NCBI RefSeq assembly: GCF_002266435.3
Contig: NZ_CP029426.2
Location: forward strand, 6,292,001 to 6,356,000
Direction: 5' to 3'
DNA: 64,000 nt
From: Bradyrhizobium amphicarpaeae
GTDB taxonomy: Bacteria > Pseudomonadota > Alphaproteobacteria > Rhizobiales > Xanthobacteraceae
Shown: piece after piece, positions 10,586-20,146 of the stretch
Position numbering within the stretch: the first letter of the stretch is position 1
How the letters are laid out: the number at the start of each line of letters is the position of its first letter
Made by a program: the position numbers and the translations under genes
The notes under the pieces: generated by a model
Seen by the model: only the letters and a program-made list of their open reading frames with translations
What the model was told of the DNA's origin: nothing
Databases searched by the model: none

Positions 10586-10601
10586 CGCAAGAACCGTGCC
10601 A
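10586..10601 (-). promoter_or_regulatory. Sigma-54 (-24/-12) promoter of the urt-ure operon
   Basis: Read on the minus strand the sequence is TGGCACGGTTCTTGCG. It matches the RpoN consensus TGGCACG-N4-TTGC, with GG and GC separated by exactly 10 bp. The predicted start of transcription is near 10575, giving a leader of about 65 nt before the urtA ATG at 10510. Position and orientation fit NtrC-activated expression under nitrogen limitation, which is known for urea transport in other bacteria. Confidence 0.85.
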
Positions 10602-10946
10602 TGGCTTGGGCACCTGCCAACTCATTGGTCAGATTAGATAATTCTATTGCAATCCAAGTTTGGCCACAGTCCGATTGCTTATAATTTGGGCGATAAAAAT
10701 GTATGCTTATGCGGCAGTCAGTTCTTTTTTTGAGCAGCCGCCTGCCTGTGGCTAAAATTCCGGCATAACTATTTTTGCACTGCAATAACCATTTCAGGCC
10801 GCTCCGCCTTGAAAGCGCCCCTTCAATGTTCCATATGACGCGCAGAGACCTCTTGCGAATCAAGTGGTCGTCGCGAGCCGCGTGTTCTTAAGCCCTTACG
10901 GGCCTCTGGCTTGCCCCATATCTCCCAAGCCATCCGACACCCCAAA
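10602..10946. other. AT-rich intergenic region between urtA and the helicase gene
   Basis: About 345 bp that separate the urtA promoter from the leader of the divergent helicase gene. It holds the possible NtrC site and long A/T stretches. One 95-codon minus-strand frame crosses it but overlaps the sigma-54 promoter and has no family resemblance, so I treat the region as regulatory. Confidence 0.6.
10677..10691. promoter_or_regulatory. Possible NtrC enhancer half-site pair upstream of urtA
   Basis: GC-TTATAATTTGG-GC keeps the GC-N11-GC spacing of NtrC boxes with an AT-rich centre, but the outer symmetry is poor. It lies about 80-90 bp upstream of the -24 element, the usual enhancer distance. 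The surrounding 10620-10790 stretch is much more AT-rich than the rest of the window. This is weak evidence. Confidence 0.3.
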
Positions 10947-10979
10947 CACGCAGGTGTCTTCTCGACACCCTTTTGCGTG
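10947..10979 (+). promoter_or_regulatory. Stem-loop in the leader of the DEAD-box helicase gene
   Basis: CACGCA-GGTGTC, a TTCTC loop, then GACACC and, after a 4-nt bulge (CTTT), TGCGTG. This gives two stacked 6-bp helices ending 35 bp before the chosen ATG. It could be a leader structure sensing temperature or helicase activity, or the end of an upstream transcript; the sequence does not decide. Confidence 0.4.
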
Positions 10980-11014
10980 CGCCGCGCTGAATGCGCCGGG
11001 CGCCCGCTTTTGAC

Positions 11015-12589
<1,575 letters not shown>

Positions 12590-12612
12590 CCGTCCACGAC
12601 CTGGAGAAATTC

Positions 12613-12900
12613 ATGGCTAAGGAAGAGCTGATCCAGTTCGAAGGACTGGTCACCGAAATCCTCCCCGACGCACGCTACCGCGTGCAGCTCGATGCCGGAC
12701 ACGAGATCGTCGCCTATACCGCCGGCAAGATGAAGAAGAACCGCATCAAGACGCTGGCGGGCGACCGCGTGACGGTGGAGATGTCGCCCTATGACCTCGA
12801 AAAGGGCCGGCTGATTTTCCGCCATAAGGACGAGCGTCCCAGCGGTATGGGTGGACCGCCCCGCCCGGGCCAGCGCGGTGGCCAGTTCCGCCGGCGCTAG
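12613..12900 (+). CDS. infA: Translation initiation factor IF-1 (extended C-terminus)
   Basis: 95 residues. Residues 1-72 form the S1/OB-fold IF-1 core ([50 protein letters not shown]). A 20-residue Gly/Pro/Arg-rich tail follows, which ordinary 72-residue IF-1 lacks. IF-1 binds the 30S A site during initiation. The gene is 23 bp after the helicase and is preceded by CTGGAGAAATTC. The tail and the context suggest a second, cold- or stress-linked IF-1 paralogue; whether another infA exists cannot be seen here. Confidence 0.93.
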   Translation: MAKEELIQFEGLVTEILPDARYRVQLDAGHEIVAYTAGKMKKNRIKTLAGDRVTVEMSPYDLEKGRLIFRHKDERPSGMGGPPRPGQRGGQFRRR

Positions 12901-12944
12901 GCGCCTGCCGGCGCCCTTGGAAGTAAAATTCCGGCCTAAATGTC

Positions 12945-12971
12945 GATCCGCCGCGGACTTCGCGGCGGATC
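12945..12971. terminator. Strong 11-bp hairpin after infA
   Basis: GATCCGCCGCG (12945-12955), loop GACTT, then the exact reverse complement (12961-12971). It is followed by A rather than T residues on the plus strand, so it is not a textbook rho-independent terminator. It may limit readthrough from infA or act as part of the cold-shock gene leader. Confidence 0.45.
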
Positions 12972-13165
12972 AAAAAATCGTGCACGTCCGGATTGTTTTG
13001 GGACGCCAATTCCGATAAAATGAATTCATCGATTTTCGGCCGGACGACATTAGCATCCACCGGTACAGCCGGTTCAGACACGCTGACGACCCTTCCAAAA
13101 ATTCGATCTAACTGGCCTGCGCAAGCGGGCTCCAACATTGTGTTATCTGAGAAGGGACTATCCCC

Positions 13166-13378
13166 GTGAGCATGGGAACCGTGAAGTGGTTTAACGCGAC
13201 CAAAGGCTTCGGCTTCATTCAGCCCGACGATGGCGGCCAGGACGTGTTCGTCCACATCAGCGCTGTGGAGCGTGCGGGCCTCGGCACGCTGCGTGAAGGC
13301 CAGAAGCTCTCCTACGAGATCGTGGCCGACCGCCGTTCCGGCAAGTCGGCAGCGGACAACCTCCGCTCCGAAGGCTGA
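13166..13378 (+). CDS. CspA-family cold-shock protein
   Basis: 70 residues with the RNA-binding motifs of the cold-shock domain: KGFGFIQ (RNP1) and DVFVHISAV (RNP2), plus the [15 protein letters not shown] start. It binds single-stranded RNA and DNA as a chaperone. The GTG at 13166 is chosen because AGAAGGGA lies about 8 nt upstream; the ATG two codons later is the alternative. The roughly 190-bp untranslated stretch upstream is long and could fold, as is usual for csp mRNAs. A clear terminator follows. Confidence 0.95.
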   Translation: MSMGTVKWFNATKGFGFIQPDDGGQDVFVHISAVERAGLGTLREGQKLSYEIVADRRSGKSAADNLRSEG

Positions 13379-13423
13379 GCCGCCGGGCGCGTGGCCCGAT
13401 CGGCTCGCGCGAGCCAAGAAAGC

Positions 13424-13454
13424 AAAAAGGCCGTGCGCGACGCACGGCCTTTTT
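13424..13454. terminator. Rho-independent terminator after the cold-shock gene
   Basis: A 9-bp GC stem (GGCCGTGCG / CGCACGGCC, loop CGA), preceded by five A and followed by five T. The symmetry lets it also stop minus-strand transcripts from the TadG-like gene that ends at 13479. Confidence 0.92.
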
Positions 13455-13478
13455 CATTTTAGCGCCAGCGCGCGGGTG

Positions 13479-14123
13479 TCAGCACGTCGTTTTGTTGTTG
13501 TTGTCCGGATAGGGATAGGGAACGCAGGTGACCTGTCGCGGTCGGGTGTAGGACACATCACCCAGTGTGATCTGCGACTTCAACACATAGCCTACCGAAG
13601 GCGTGTAGGTGTAGTTCGTCTCGCTGAGAATGAGATAGGTCGACGCTATCAGCAGCGAAGCGGGAATTATGCTGGTGACGTTGTCGCCGGGCTTGCGGGT
13701 CGAGGTCGCCAGCGTCGCTTGCGTCGCGCCGGTCGCAATGGTGCCGGACCTGCTCCATTGAATGGTGGCGACCTTGTTGGCATCGATCTGGATCTGGGAG
13801 ACCGTACCCTTCACCAGGGTAGCGTCATAGGGCTGGATGACGGAGATACTTGCCGTGAACGTATCCTTCATGTCGGCATCGGCGAGCGTCGTCGACTGCG
13901 AGATCAGATCGGACAAAGTCCGCGCGATCAGCGTGACCTTGCGATCGATCGCCACTGCCGACGAGAATTCGACGGTGCCGAAGAACATCACCAGCATTAG
14001 CGGAACGATGACCGCGAACTCGGTCGCCGCGAGTGCGCGCTTGTCGGCGCCGAAGCCGCGCACCGAACGACATGCATTTCGCCAGATATTCGCAATCGCC
14101 TGCATCGGTCCGCCCGGATCCAT
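13479..14123 (-). CDS. TadE/TadG-like pilus assembly protein
   Basis: 214 residues from the ATG at 14123; an ATG at 14105 preceded by GGGCGGA is equally possible. After a short basic leader the sequence ALAATEFAVIVPLMLVMFFGTVEFS is a TadE-like hydrophobic segment with the conserved Glu, as in pseudopilins. The rest is predicted periplasmic and ends with a pair of cysteines. Such proteins are minor components of the Flp pilus machine. It lies 5 bp after the TadE gene and forms a two-gene unit with it. Confidence 0.85.
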   Translation of the reverse strand: MDPGGPMQAIANIWRNACRSVRGFGADKRALAATEFAVIVPLMLVMFFGTVEFSSAVAIDRKVTLIARTLSDLISQSTTLADADMKDTFTASISVIQPYDATLVKGTVSQIQIDANKVATIQWSRSGTIATGATQATLATSTRKPGDNVTSIIPASLLIASTYLILSETNYTYTPSVGYVLKSQITLGDVSYTRPRQVTCVPYPYPDNNNKTTC

Positions 14124-14128
14124 CTGTC

Positions 14129-14713
14129 TCAGAAGGGTTCGTTCTTGAAGGCCGCGGTCGCCACCATCAGCCTTTTGTTGCTGCACCCGATATTGTAACC
14201 GAGACCGGTGACGATAAGCGGCCACTGATAGAACAGCCGCACCACGACCACCTGGCCCGAGGTGCCGGCACTGTATTGCATGCCGGTCGGGTTGAAACTG
14301 CAGGAATCGCCGTAATTGGTCAGGTTCAACGACCCGAAGGAGCCGGTGCTCACGACGTCGACGAACAGCTTGTTGCAATCAAATAGCGCCGGGATCTGCG
14401 TGCAGACATAGGCCTTGAAAGTCGTCTGGTCGCACGCCGCGACGACGCCGGGCGTCGTCTGGCAGGCCGCCACCGAACCGCCCTGCGCTTGCGCCTGGCC
14501 GGTCAGGATCACGCGCGCGGAATTTTGCGTGATGGTTTCGAGCACCTGGTTCGCGAAGAACATGAGCGCCGTTTCGATGATGGCGAACAGCAGCGCGAAG
14601 AACATCGGGGCGACCAGGGCGAACTCGACGGCTGCGGAACCGCGGCGGTTGCCGCGAAACCGGCCCAGCGCTTTCCGGAGCGTGAACCTCGTGGGTGCAG
14701 GCAATGGCATCAC
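14129..14713 (-). CDS. TadE-like pseudopilin
   Basis: 194 residues. GSAAVEFALVAPMFFALLFAIIE near residues 25-47 is the TadE signature: a Gly, then the AVEF pattern and a long hydrophobic helix, which the prepilin peptidase is likely to process. The remainder contains several cysteines and may form a disulfide-stabilised periplasmic domain. It is the first gene of the minus-strand minor-pilin pair, with a CtrA-like box about 100 bp upstream. Confidence 0.87.
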   Translation of the reverse strand: MMPLPAPTRFTLRKALGRFRGNRRGSAAVEFALVAPMFFALLFAIIETALMFFANQVLETITQNSARVILTGQAQAQGGSVAACQTTPGVVAACDQTTFKAYVCTQIPALFDCNKLFVDVVSTGSFGSLNLTNYGDSCSFNPTGMQYSAGTSGQVVVVRLFYQWPLIVTGLGYNIGCSNKRLMVATAAFKNEPF

Positions 14714-14811
14714 GTCAAATTCCCCAGCAACGGGCGATCAACTGTTCCGTTCAATAGCGGAAACTGATTGTTGAAGTGTTTCAGGTGATCCGCAGGCGGC
14801 GGACCGCGCTG

Positions 14812-14826
14812 TTAGGAATGCGTTAA
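14812..14826. promoter_or_regulatory. CtrA-like box upstream of tadE
   Basis: TTAG-GAATGCG-TTAA on the plus strand (TTAA-N7-CTAA on the minus strand) differs by one base from the CtrA consensus TTAA-N7-TTAA. It lies about 100 bp before the TadE start. CtrA control of pilus genes is known in Caulobacter; binding here is inferred. Confidence 0.45.
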
Positions 14827-14935
14827 CCAGCCGCGCCCGCAAGCCCACGGAAAGCGCGGCGCGCAGAGACCTCTGCCTCATATCCGCAAGCGGCGTAAGG
14901 CGATCCTGCCCGCGCAAACCCGCCGATTGATCCTG

Positions 14936-15436
14936 CTAGTTGGACTTGGCCGGACCGGCGCCGCCACCACCGCTGGCGCTGGCGCTCAGCGAGCCGGCCT
15001 GGTTCATCGTGTTGTTGAAGTAGGTGTCGCTGTCGCCGAGCGTCACGCGACGCTGGCAAAGCGGCATGCAGCTGTAGGACTCGCGCTCGATCCCGCGATA
15101 GACGGTGACGAGCCGGTCGCTCGGACCTTCGACCTGGATCTGGCGATCGACCAGAATCTCGCCGGCCCGGTCGAGCGCGATGAAATTGGTGGCTCCATAG
15201 CCCTTGCCGGTCACGACGATCATGCCCCCGGGCTGGAGCGTGACGTCGGCGATGAGGGGATTGCCGACCACCAGGGTCGCCACCTTACCGGGGAGCCGCA
15301 CCAGCTTGGCCTGGTCGACATTGACGGCGATGGTGTCGGCGGTCGGGTCGGCAAGGCCGGCAGCCGGCGATGCCAGCACCGCGGCTGCGACCAGAAGACA
15401 GACGCGCGCACGACGGCGCAGCAATTCTTTACGCAT
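14936..15436 (-). CDS. Pilus assembly protein with secretin N-terminal (T2SS/T3SS pilus) domain
   Basis: 166 residues with a hydrophobic signal peptide (residues 10-29). The following domain resembles the N-terminal domain of CpaC/RcpA secretins: LPGKVATLVVGNPLIADVTL and GYGATNFIALDRAGEIL. The secretin pore domain is missing. The C-terminal 20 residues are Gly/Ser/Ala-rich. The full-length CpaC at 18651-20126 carries a related N-domain, so this may be a duplicated N-domain that caps or guides the secretin. It is a single gene on the minus strand. Confidence 0.8.
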   Translation of the reverse strand: MRKELLRRRARVCLLVAAAVLASPAAGLADPTADTIAVNVDQAKLVRLPGKVATLVVGNPLIADVTLQPGGMIVVTGKGYGATNFIALDRAGEILVDRQIQVEGPSDRLVTVYRGIERESYSCMPLCQRRVTLGDSDTYFNNTMNQAGSLSASASGGGGAGPAKSN

Positions 15437-15587
15437 ACTCTTACCCCCGGGACGTCACAAACCGGCAGAAGCGAACAGATAACAGCGGAGCCGGTGCCCG
15501 ACCCCGCTAACCTGCCCTTAATTCGTGAACGTTCCGCAAACTCGCGGACTATTGTTTGAACAGACTGGCGTTTTACCGCCATCGAAG

Positions 15588-16415
15588 CTAGCGGCGGAAC
15601 GGATAGGCGAACTGACCCGCGATCTCCTTCGGCATGGTCGCTTCGTCCTTGCCGTAGTCCTGCGGCAGTTCACCCTCGGGCATGCGGAAGGTGCCGAACA
15701 GGACATCCCAGATCGGGAACGTGCCGGCAAAATTGGTGTCGCCGCCCTCCTCGAGCGAGGTGTGGTGCCAGCGGTGGAACACCGGCGTCGCCAGCAAATA
15801 TTTGAACGGCCCGAAGCTCCAGTTCAGGTTGGCGTGCACGAAGGCCGAATGGAAGGTCGTGAACGGGGCGAGCCAGACCATCGCGTTCGGCGAAATGCCG
15901 GCCATCAGCAGCACGACGTCGACGCCGATCGAGCCGAGCACGAGATTGACGGGATGGAAGCGGGCCGCCGAAATCCAGCTTATCTCCTCCGAGGAGTGAT
16001 GGATCGCGTGGTACTTCCAGAACCCGCCGCCGTGGAACAGCCGGTGCAGCCAGTACAGCATGAAGTCGGACAAGACCAGGAACAGCGCGGCCTGGACCCA
16101 GAGCGGCATCAACGACAGCGGGCCGTGGCCATTGTCGTAGAAGGCGATGAGTTCGTCGGCGTCGTGGATGTTGAAGACGAGGCTGGCGCCGACGATCAGA
16201 AGTCCGATCCGCATGGTGCGGGCGAACACCGGAACGAAGAACCAGTAGCAGATGTCGGTGACGATCTCGCGCTTGCGCCACCACGGCGCGCCGGCATTGC
16301 AGGCCCAGAGATGTTCGAGCACGGTGAAGACCGCCGCGAGCGCGAAGGTGATGGGGATCACCTTGACGATGGTCTCGCCGAGCATCAGGGCGACTTGCAT
16401 GGGCAGGCTCGACAT
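15588..16415 (-). CDS. Membrane fatty-acid hydroxylase / sterol desaturase family protein
   Basis: 275 residues from the ATG at 16415, preceded by AGAGAGGCG. It has several membrane segments and the three histidine clusters of the di-iron hydroxylase family: HRLFH, HAIHHS and HRWHH, with another His in FVHANLNW. Such enzymes hydroxylate lipid chains or sterol-like molecules within the membrane. The substrate is unknown; hopanoid or fatty-acid modification is possible in this group. It lies inside the Tad locus, divergent from flp, with no obvious link to pili. Confidence 0.85.
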   Translation of the reverse strand: MSSLPMQVALMLGETIVKVIPITFALAAVFTVLEHLWACNAGAPWWRKREIVTDICYWFFVPVFARTMRIGLLIVGASLVFNIHDADELIAFYDNGHGPLSLMPLWVQAALFLVLSDFMLYWLHRLFHGGGFWKYHAIHHSSEEISWISAARFHPVNLVLGSIGVDVVLLMAGISPNAMVWLAPFTTFHSAFVHANLNWSFGPFKYLLATPVFHRWHHTSLEEGGDTNFAGTFPIWDVLFGTFRMPEGELPQDYGKDEATMPKEIAGQFAYPFRR

Positions 16416-16684
16416 CGTCGCCTCTCTTGCGAATTCCAGCTCTGTTACGCCTACGCCGCGAAATTTAAGGGAGCGTGAAGCCGGCGCCGCGCCGACGGCA
16501 GATCCGGAACCGGAACGAATGACAGCGGGTGCCTTAAGACGAAATTCACTCTGGGTTAAAGCATCGCGCCGCAAGCGGGTTTGCTCGATCGAATTAACTC
16601 TACCGAAAGAGCTCGGCTCTCATGGTCATCACGTCAAAGACGGCGCCGATCGAGGCGATCCCCACCCCAGTTGGAGTAATGTTC

Positions 16685-16849
16685 ATGAAGAACTTGGTTG
16701 TGCGTTTCGCGAAGGATGAATCCGGCGCCACCGCCATCGAATACGGCCTGATCGCGGCCGGCATCGCGCTGGCCATCATCACCGTCGTCAACAATCTCGG
16801 CACCACGCTGAACACCAAGTTCACCGCGATCTCGACCGGCCTCAAGTAA
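16685..16849 (+). CDS. flp: Flp/Fap-type major pilin
   Basis: 54 residues. The short basic leader ends in ESG, followed by ATAIEYGLIAAGIALAIITV, the Flp motif with the invariant Glu-Tyr pair. Cleavage by CpaA is expected after the Gly. The ATG at 16685 is chosen because GGAG lies 8 nt upstream. The pilin polymerises into bundle-forming Flp pili used in surface attachment. A terminator follows at once, consistent with high expression separate from the cpa genes. Confidence 0.95.
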   Translation: MKNLVVRFAKDESGATAIEYGLIAAGIALAIITVVNNLGTTLNTKFTAISTGLK

Positions 16850-16867
16850 AGCCGGACGAACGACGGC

Positions 16868-16900
16868 AAAAGCCCCGGGGTCTCCGGGGCCTTTGTTTTT
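16868..16900 (+). terminator. Rho-independent terminator after flp
   Basis: A 7-bp stem GCCCCGG / CCGGGGC with loop GGTCT, flanked by AAA on the left and by CTTTGTTTTT on the right. It lies 22 bp after the flp stop. Confidence 0.9.
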
Positions 16901-16919
16901 CCGAAGACGGCGAGTTCCA

Positions 16920-17066
16920 GTGGCGTTGCGTAAGTACAGAACCGATGCCGCGATCGCGGCAAACGCGACAGCGGCGTCACAGGCCGGCTCGCCGGTCTAT
17001 TGGGTCTGCGTTGCACTGCTGCTTGCGACGGCCGCGCTCGCCGCGCGTATTGCCAGCCTGTGGTGA
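16920..17066 (+). CDS. Possible small membrane protein between flp and cpaA (48 aa)
   Basis: A GTG at 16920 opens 48 codons ending in TGA at 17066. The product has a basic N-terminus (MALRKYRTD) and one strongly hydrophobic helix near the end (YWVCVALLLATAALAARI). No convincing ribosome-binding site precedes it and no family is recognisable. Its place in a Tad locus just before cpaA is the main reason to list it. Confidence 0.3.
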   Translation: MALRKYRTDAAIAANATAASQAGSPVYWVCVALLLATAALAARIASLW

Positions 17067-17189
17067 CGACGCGTTTTGCGGCTTCAGGCCCGCGCGGGCC
17101 TTGCTGCCGTTGTCGGTTTGTTTAGCACTGCCGGCTAGCATCGCCCGACGCCAGTTCCCGCGGCAATTCCCGGCCTCAAGACGCAGCCC

Positions 17190-17714
17190 ATGATCCTCGA
17201 CCTCGCGCGCCTTCTGCTCTTCCCGGCCCTGATGGCGTTCGCCGCCGCGAGCGATCTCTTCACGATGACGATCTCGAACCGCGTGTCGCTGGCGCTGGTC
17301 GCAGGCTTCTTCGCACTCGCCTTCGCCGGTGGCATGGCACCTTACGAGATGCTCAGTCATGTCGGTGCCGGCGCGCTTCTCCTGGTCATCGCCTTCACCT
17401 GCTTTGCGATGGGCTGGGTCGGCGGCGGCGACGCCAAGGTCGCGGCCTCGGTCGCGCTCTGGTTCGGTTTCGCACCGCTGATGAACTTCCTGCTCTACGC
17501 CTCGCTGTTCGGGGGTGCGCTGACGCTGCTCCTGCTCCAGTTCCGGCAATGGCCGCTGCCCTACGGGCTGGCGGGCCAGGCTTGGCTCGCTCGGCTGCAC
17601 GCCAAGGAGAGCGGCATCCCCTACGGCATCGCGCTCGCGCTGAGTGCGCTGATGATCTACCCGGAGACCGAATGGGTGAAGGCGATTGATCTCGCTCACC
17701 TCGCGCTGCGCTGA
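17190..17714 (+). CDS. cpaA: Prepilin peptidase CpaA (A24 family)
   Basis: 174 residues with about six membrane segments. The two catalytic aspartates of type-IV prepilin peptidases are visible: Asp22 in AASDLFTMTISN and the Asp of the GGGDAK motif near residue 80. There is no N-terminal methylase domain, as is normal for CpaA/TadV. It cleaves the leader of Flp and probably of the TadE-like pseudopilins at the inner membrane. Confidence 0.95.
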   Translation: MILDLARLLLFPALMAFAAASDLFTMTISNRVSLALVAGFFALAFAGGMAPYEMLSHVGAGALLLVIAFTCFAMGWVGGGDAKVAASVALWFGFAPLMNFLLYASLFGGALTLLLLQFRQWPLPYGLAGQAWLARLHAKESGIPYGIALALSALMIYPETEWVKAIDLAHLALR

Positions 17715-17759
17715 ACGCACTGGGTAAACCCGGCGTTAAGGCGATTTAGATACGCCTCA

Positions 17760-17767
17760 TTAACCAT
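17760..17767 (+). promoter_or_regulatory. CtrA-like motif TTAACCAT before cpaB
   Basis: TTAACCAT matches the short form of the CtrA recognition sequence. It sits 75 bp before the cpaB start in a 127-bp gap, so cpaB-tadC may have its own promoter. Confidence 0.4.
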
Positions 17768-17841
17768 GCTTTGACGAATAGCTGGTCAACTGCCGATTAC
17801 GGCGGCGGTAGCGTCGCGGCGTTTTGTGGAAAGTGAAGCGT

Positions 17842-18639
17842 ATGAATAGGGCACGCATTGTCGTCCTGACGGTCGCCATCTGCGCCGGCGGTGTCGCCGC
17901 GTACCTGGCGAGCGGCTCGGACAATTCTGCGCCGCCTCCGGCCCCGGTCGCGCAGCTTCCGACCGTCGACGTCCTCGTGGCCAAGAACGACATCGGCCTC
18001 GGCCAGACCGTGAAGCCGGAAGATCTGCAATGGCAGACCTGGCCGGCCGCGACCGCCAGCGCCGCCTTCATCCGCCGCAACGAGCGTCCCGAAGGCGTGA
18101 CCCAGGTGACCGGTTCGATCGCGCGCGCCCCCTTCATTCAGGGTGAGCCCATCCGCGACCAAAAGCTGGTCAAGGCCGAGGGCTCCGGATTCATGGCGGC
18201 CATCCTGCCCAGCGGCATGCGGGCCATCTCCACCGAAATCTCGCCGGAGACCGGCGCAGGCGGCTTCATCCTGCCCAATGACCGCGTCGACGTCCTGCTC
18301 ACGCGCCGTCTCAAGAACCCGGACCAGGCCTCCGGGGCCCCGGACGTCGTCACGTCCGAGATCATCCTGGTCAATGTGCGCGTGCTCGCCATCGATCAGG
18401 CTCCGAAGGAGAAGGACGGCCAGAACGCCGTGGTCGGCAAGACCGTGACCCTGGAACTCACTTCCGCACAGACCCAGGCGCTTTCCTCGGCCCGTCAGGC
18501 CGGAACGCTGTCGCTGGCGCTGCGCAGCATTGCCGACGTCAAGATGAGCGAGATCACCCTCGACGAATCCGCACAGAAGCGCGACGGCATCTCGATCATT
18601 CGCTACGGCGTCCCAAGCTCGACGGCGAAGGCACGATGA
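17842..18639 (+). CDS. cpaB: Flp pilus assembly protein CpaB
   Basis: 265 residues. An N-terminal membrane anchor (residues 5-22) is followed by a SAF domain (TVDVLVAKNDIGLGQTVKPEDL) and the RcpC/CpaB region with ERPEGVTQVTGSIARAPF and PNDRVDVLLTR. CpaB is a periplasmic partner of the secretin. The ATG at 17842 is used; GGAAAGTGAAG lies just before it. It starts the run cpaB-cpaC-cpaD-cpaE-cpaF-tadB-tadC. Confidence 0.94.
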   Translation: MNRARIVVLTVAICAGGVAAYLASGSDNSAPPPAPVAQLPTVDVLVAKNDIGLGQTVKPEDLQWQTWPAATASAAFIRRNERPEGVTQVTGSIARAPFIQGEPIRDQKLVKAEGSGFMAAILPSGMRAISTEISPETGAGGFILPNDRVDVLLTRRLKNPDQASGAPDVVTSEIILVNVRVLAIDQAPKEKDGQNAVVGKTVTLELTSAQTQALSSARQAGTLSLALRSIADVKMSEITLDESAQKRDGISIIRYGVPSSTAKAR

Positions 18640-18650
18640 GGACAGGCGAC

Positions 18651-20126
18651 ATGAAATGCAGGGCAGAACAGGCGACGATGCGAACCTCCATGGTCCGCGC
18701 CCTGTCGTTCTCGGCCGCCTTCGCACTGGCATTCAATCCGGTGCTGACCCCCGTGGTCGCCGCCGACTATCGCCCGGCCGCGCCGGTCGCCGCCGACGGA
18801 CAGATGAACGCCCGCTTCCTCTCGCTCGGCATCGGCAAGTCGATCGTGATCGACCTTCCGCGCGACATCAAGGACGTGCTGGTCGCTGACCCCAAGATCG
18901 CCAATGCGGTGGTCCGCTCGGCGCAGCGCGCCTACATCATCGGCGCCGCGATCGGCCAGACCAACATCGTGTTCTTCGATTCCGCAGGCCAGCAGATCGC
19001 GGCCTATGACATCGCAGTCAAGCGCGACCTCAACGGCGTGCGGGCGGCGCTGAAGCAGGTCCTGCCCAATTCGGACATCCAGATCGACGGGCTCGGCGAC
19101 GGCATCGTCCTGACCGGCACGGCGGCGAACCCGATGGAAGCGCAGCAGGCCAACGAGCTCGCCGCGCGACTGGCCGGCGGCGTCGACAAGGTGGTGAACT
19201 CGATCGTGGTGCGCGGCCGGGACCAGGTCATGCTCAAGGTGACGGTGGCGGAAGTCCAGCGCACCATCGTCAAGCAACTGGGCATCGACCTGAGCGCCAG
19301 CCTCAACTACGGCACGTCCGTGGTGAGCTTCACGAACTCCAATCCGTTCACCGCGCTCGGCCACAATCTCGTGGACGGCAACAATTTGACGACCAAGTTC
19401 GGCGGCGCGACGTCGGTGCAGGCCACCCTGCGCGCGATGGAAACCGCTGGCGTGATCCGCACGCTGGCCGAACCGAACCTGACCGCGATCTCCGGTGAAT
19501 CGGCGACGTTCATCGCCGGCGGCGAATTCCCGGTGCCGGCGGGGTATGCGTGCGACCCCACCACGCATGTCTGTACCACCCAGATCAGCTTCAAGAAGTT
19601 CGGCATCTCGCTCAACTTCACTCCCGTGGTGCTGAGCGAAGGCAAGATCAGCCTGCGCGTCATGACCGAAGTCTCCGAGCTGTCGAACGAAAATGCGATC
19701 ACGCTGTCGCAGGCCGTGACCTCGACATCGGTGAACTCGCTGACGGTGCCCTCGATCAGGACCCGCCGCGCCGAGACCTCGCTGGAAATTCCCTCCGGCG
19801 GCGCGATGGCAATGGCCGGCCTGATCCAGCAGCAGACCAAGCAGGCGATCAGCGGATTGCCGGGACTGATGCAGCTCCCGATCCTCGGTACGCTGTTCCG
19901 CAGCCGCGACTTCGTCAACAACGCGACCGAGCTGGTCGTGATCGTGACGCCCTATGTCGTTCGCGCAGTGGCGCCAAAGGACCTGTCGCGGCCGGATGAC
20001 GGCTTCGCCCCGCCTGCGGATCCACAGGCCCAACTGCTCGGCAACATCAACCGCATCTACGGCGTGCCCGGCCGAACCGAACCGGCCAAGAGCTACCGCG
20101 GCACCTACGGCTTCATCACCGAGTGA
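18651..20126 (+). CDS. cpaC: Type II/IV secretin CpaC (outer-membrane pore of the Flp pilus)
   Basis: 491 residues from the ATG at 18651, with AGGACAGG close upstream; an ATG at 18636 overlaps the cpaB stop and is an alternative. A signal peptide ends near VVAADYRP. An N-terminal pilus domain, then a BON-like segment (residues 130-190), then the secretin domain with VPSIRTRRAETSLEIPSGG and GLPGLMQLPILGTLFRS follow. It forms the multimeric outer-membrane channel for the pilus. Confidence 0.95.
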   Translation: MKCRAEQATMRTSMVRALSFSAAFALAFNPVLTPVVAADYRPAAPVAADGQMNARFLSLGIGKSIVIDLPRDIKDVLVADPKIANAVVRSAQRAYIIGAAIGQTNIVFFDSAGQQIAAYDIAVKRDLNGVRAALKQVLPNSDIQIDGLGDGIVLTGTAANPMEAQQANELAARLAGGVDKVVNSIVVRGRDQVMLKVTVAEVQRTIVKQLGIDLSASLNYGTSVVSFTNSNPFTALGHNLVDGNNLTTKFGGATSVQATLRAMETAGVIRTLAEPNLTAISGESATFIAGGEFPVPAGYACDPTTHVCTTQISFKKFGISLNFTPVVLSEGKISLRVMTEVSELSNENAITLSQAVTSTSVNSLTVPSIRTRRAETSLEIPSGGAMAMAGLIQQQTKQAISGLPGLMQLPILGTLFRSRDFVNNATELVVIVTPYVVRAVAPKDLSRPDDGFAPPADPQAQLLGNINRIYGVPGRTEPAKSYRGTYGFITE

Positions 20127-20146
20127 GGCGGAACGGGGACTTCAAG

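Noticed and set aside
10576..10863. 95-codon minus-strand frame upstream of urtA
   Set aside because: It overlaps the sigma-54 promoter and AT-rich regulatory DNA, with no conserved sequence or ribosome site.
12945..12971. Canonical terminator after infA
   Set aside because: The hairpin is strong but followed by A residues, so it is listed only as a possible terminator.
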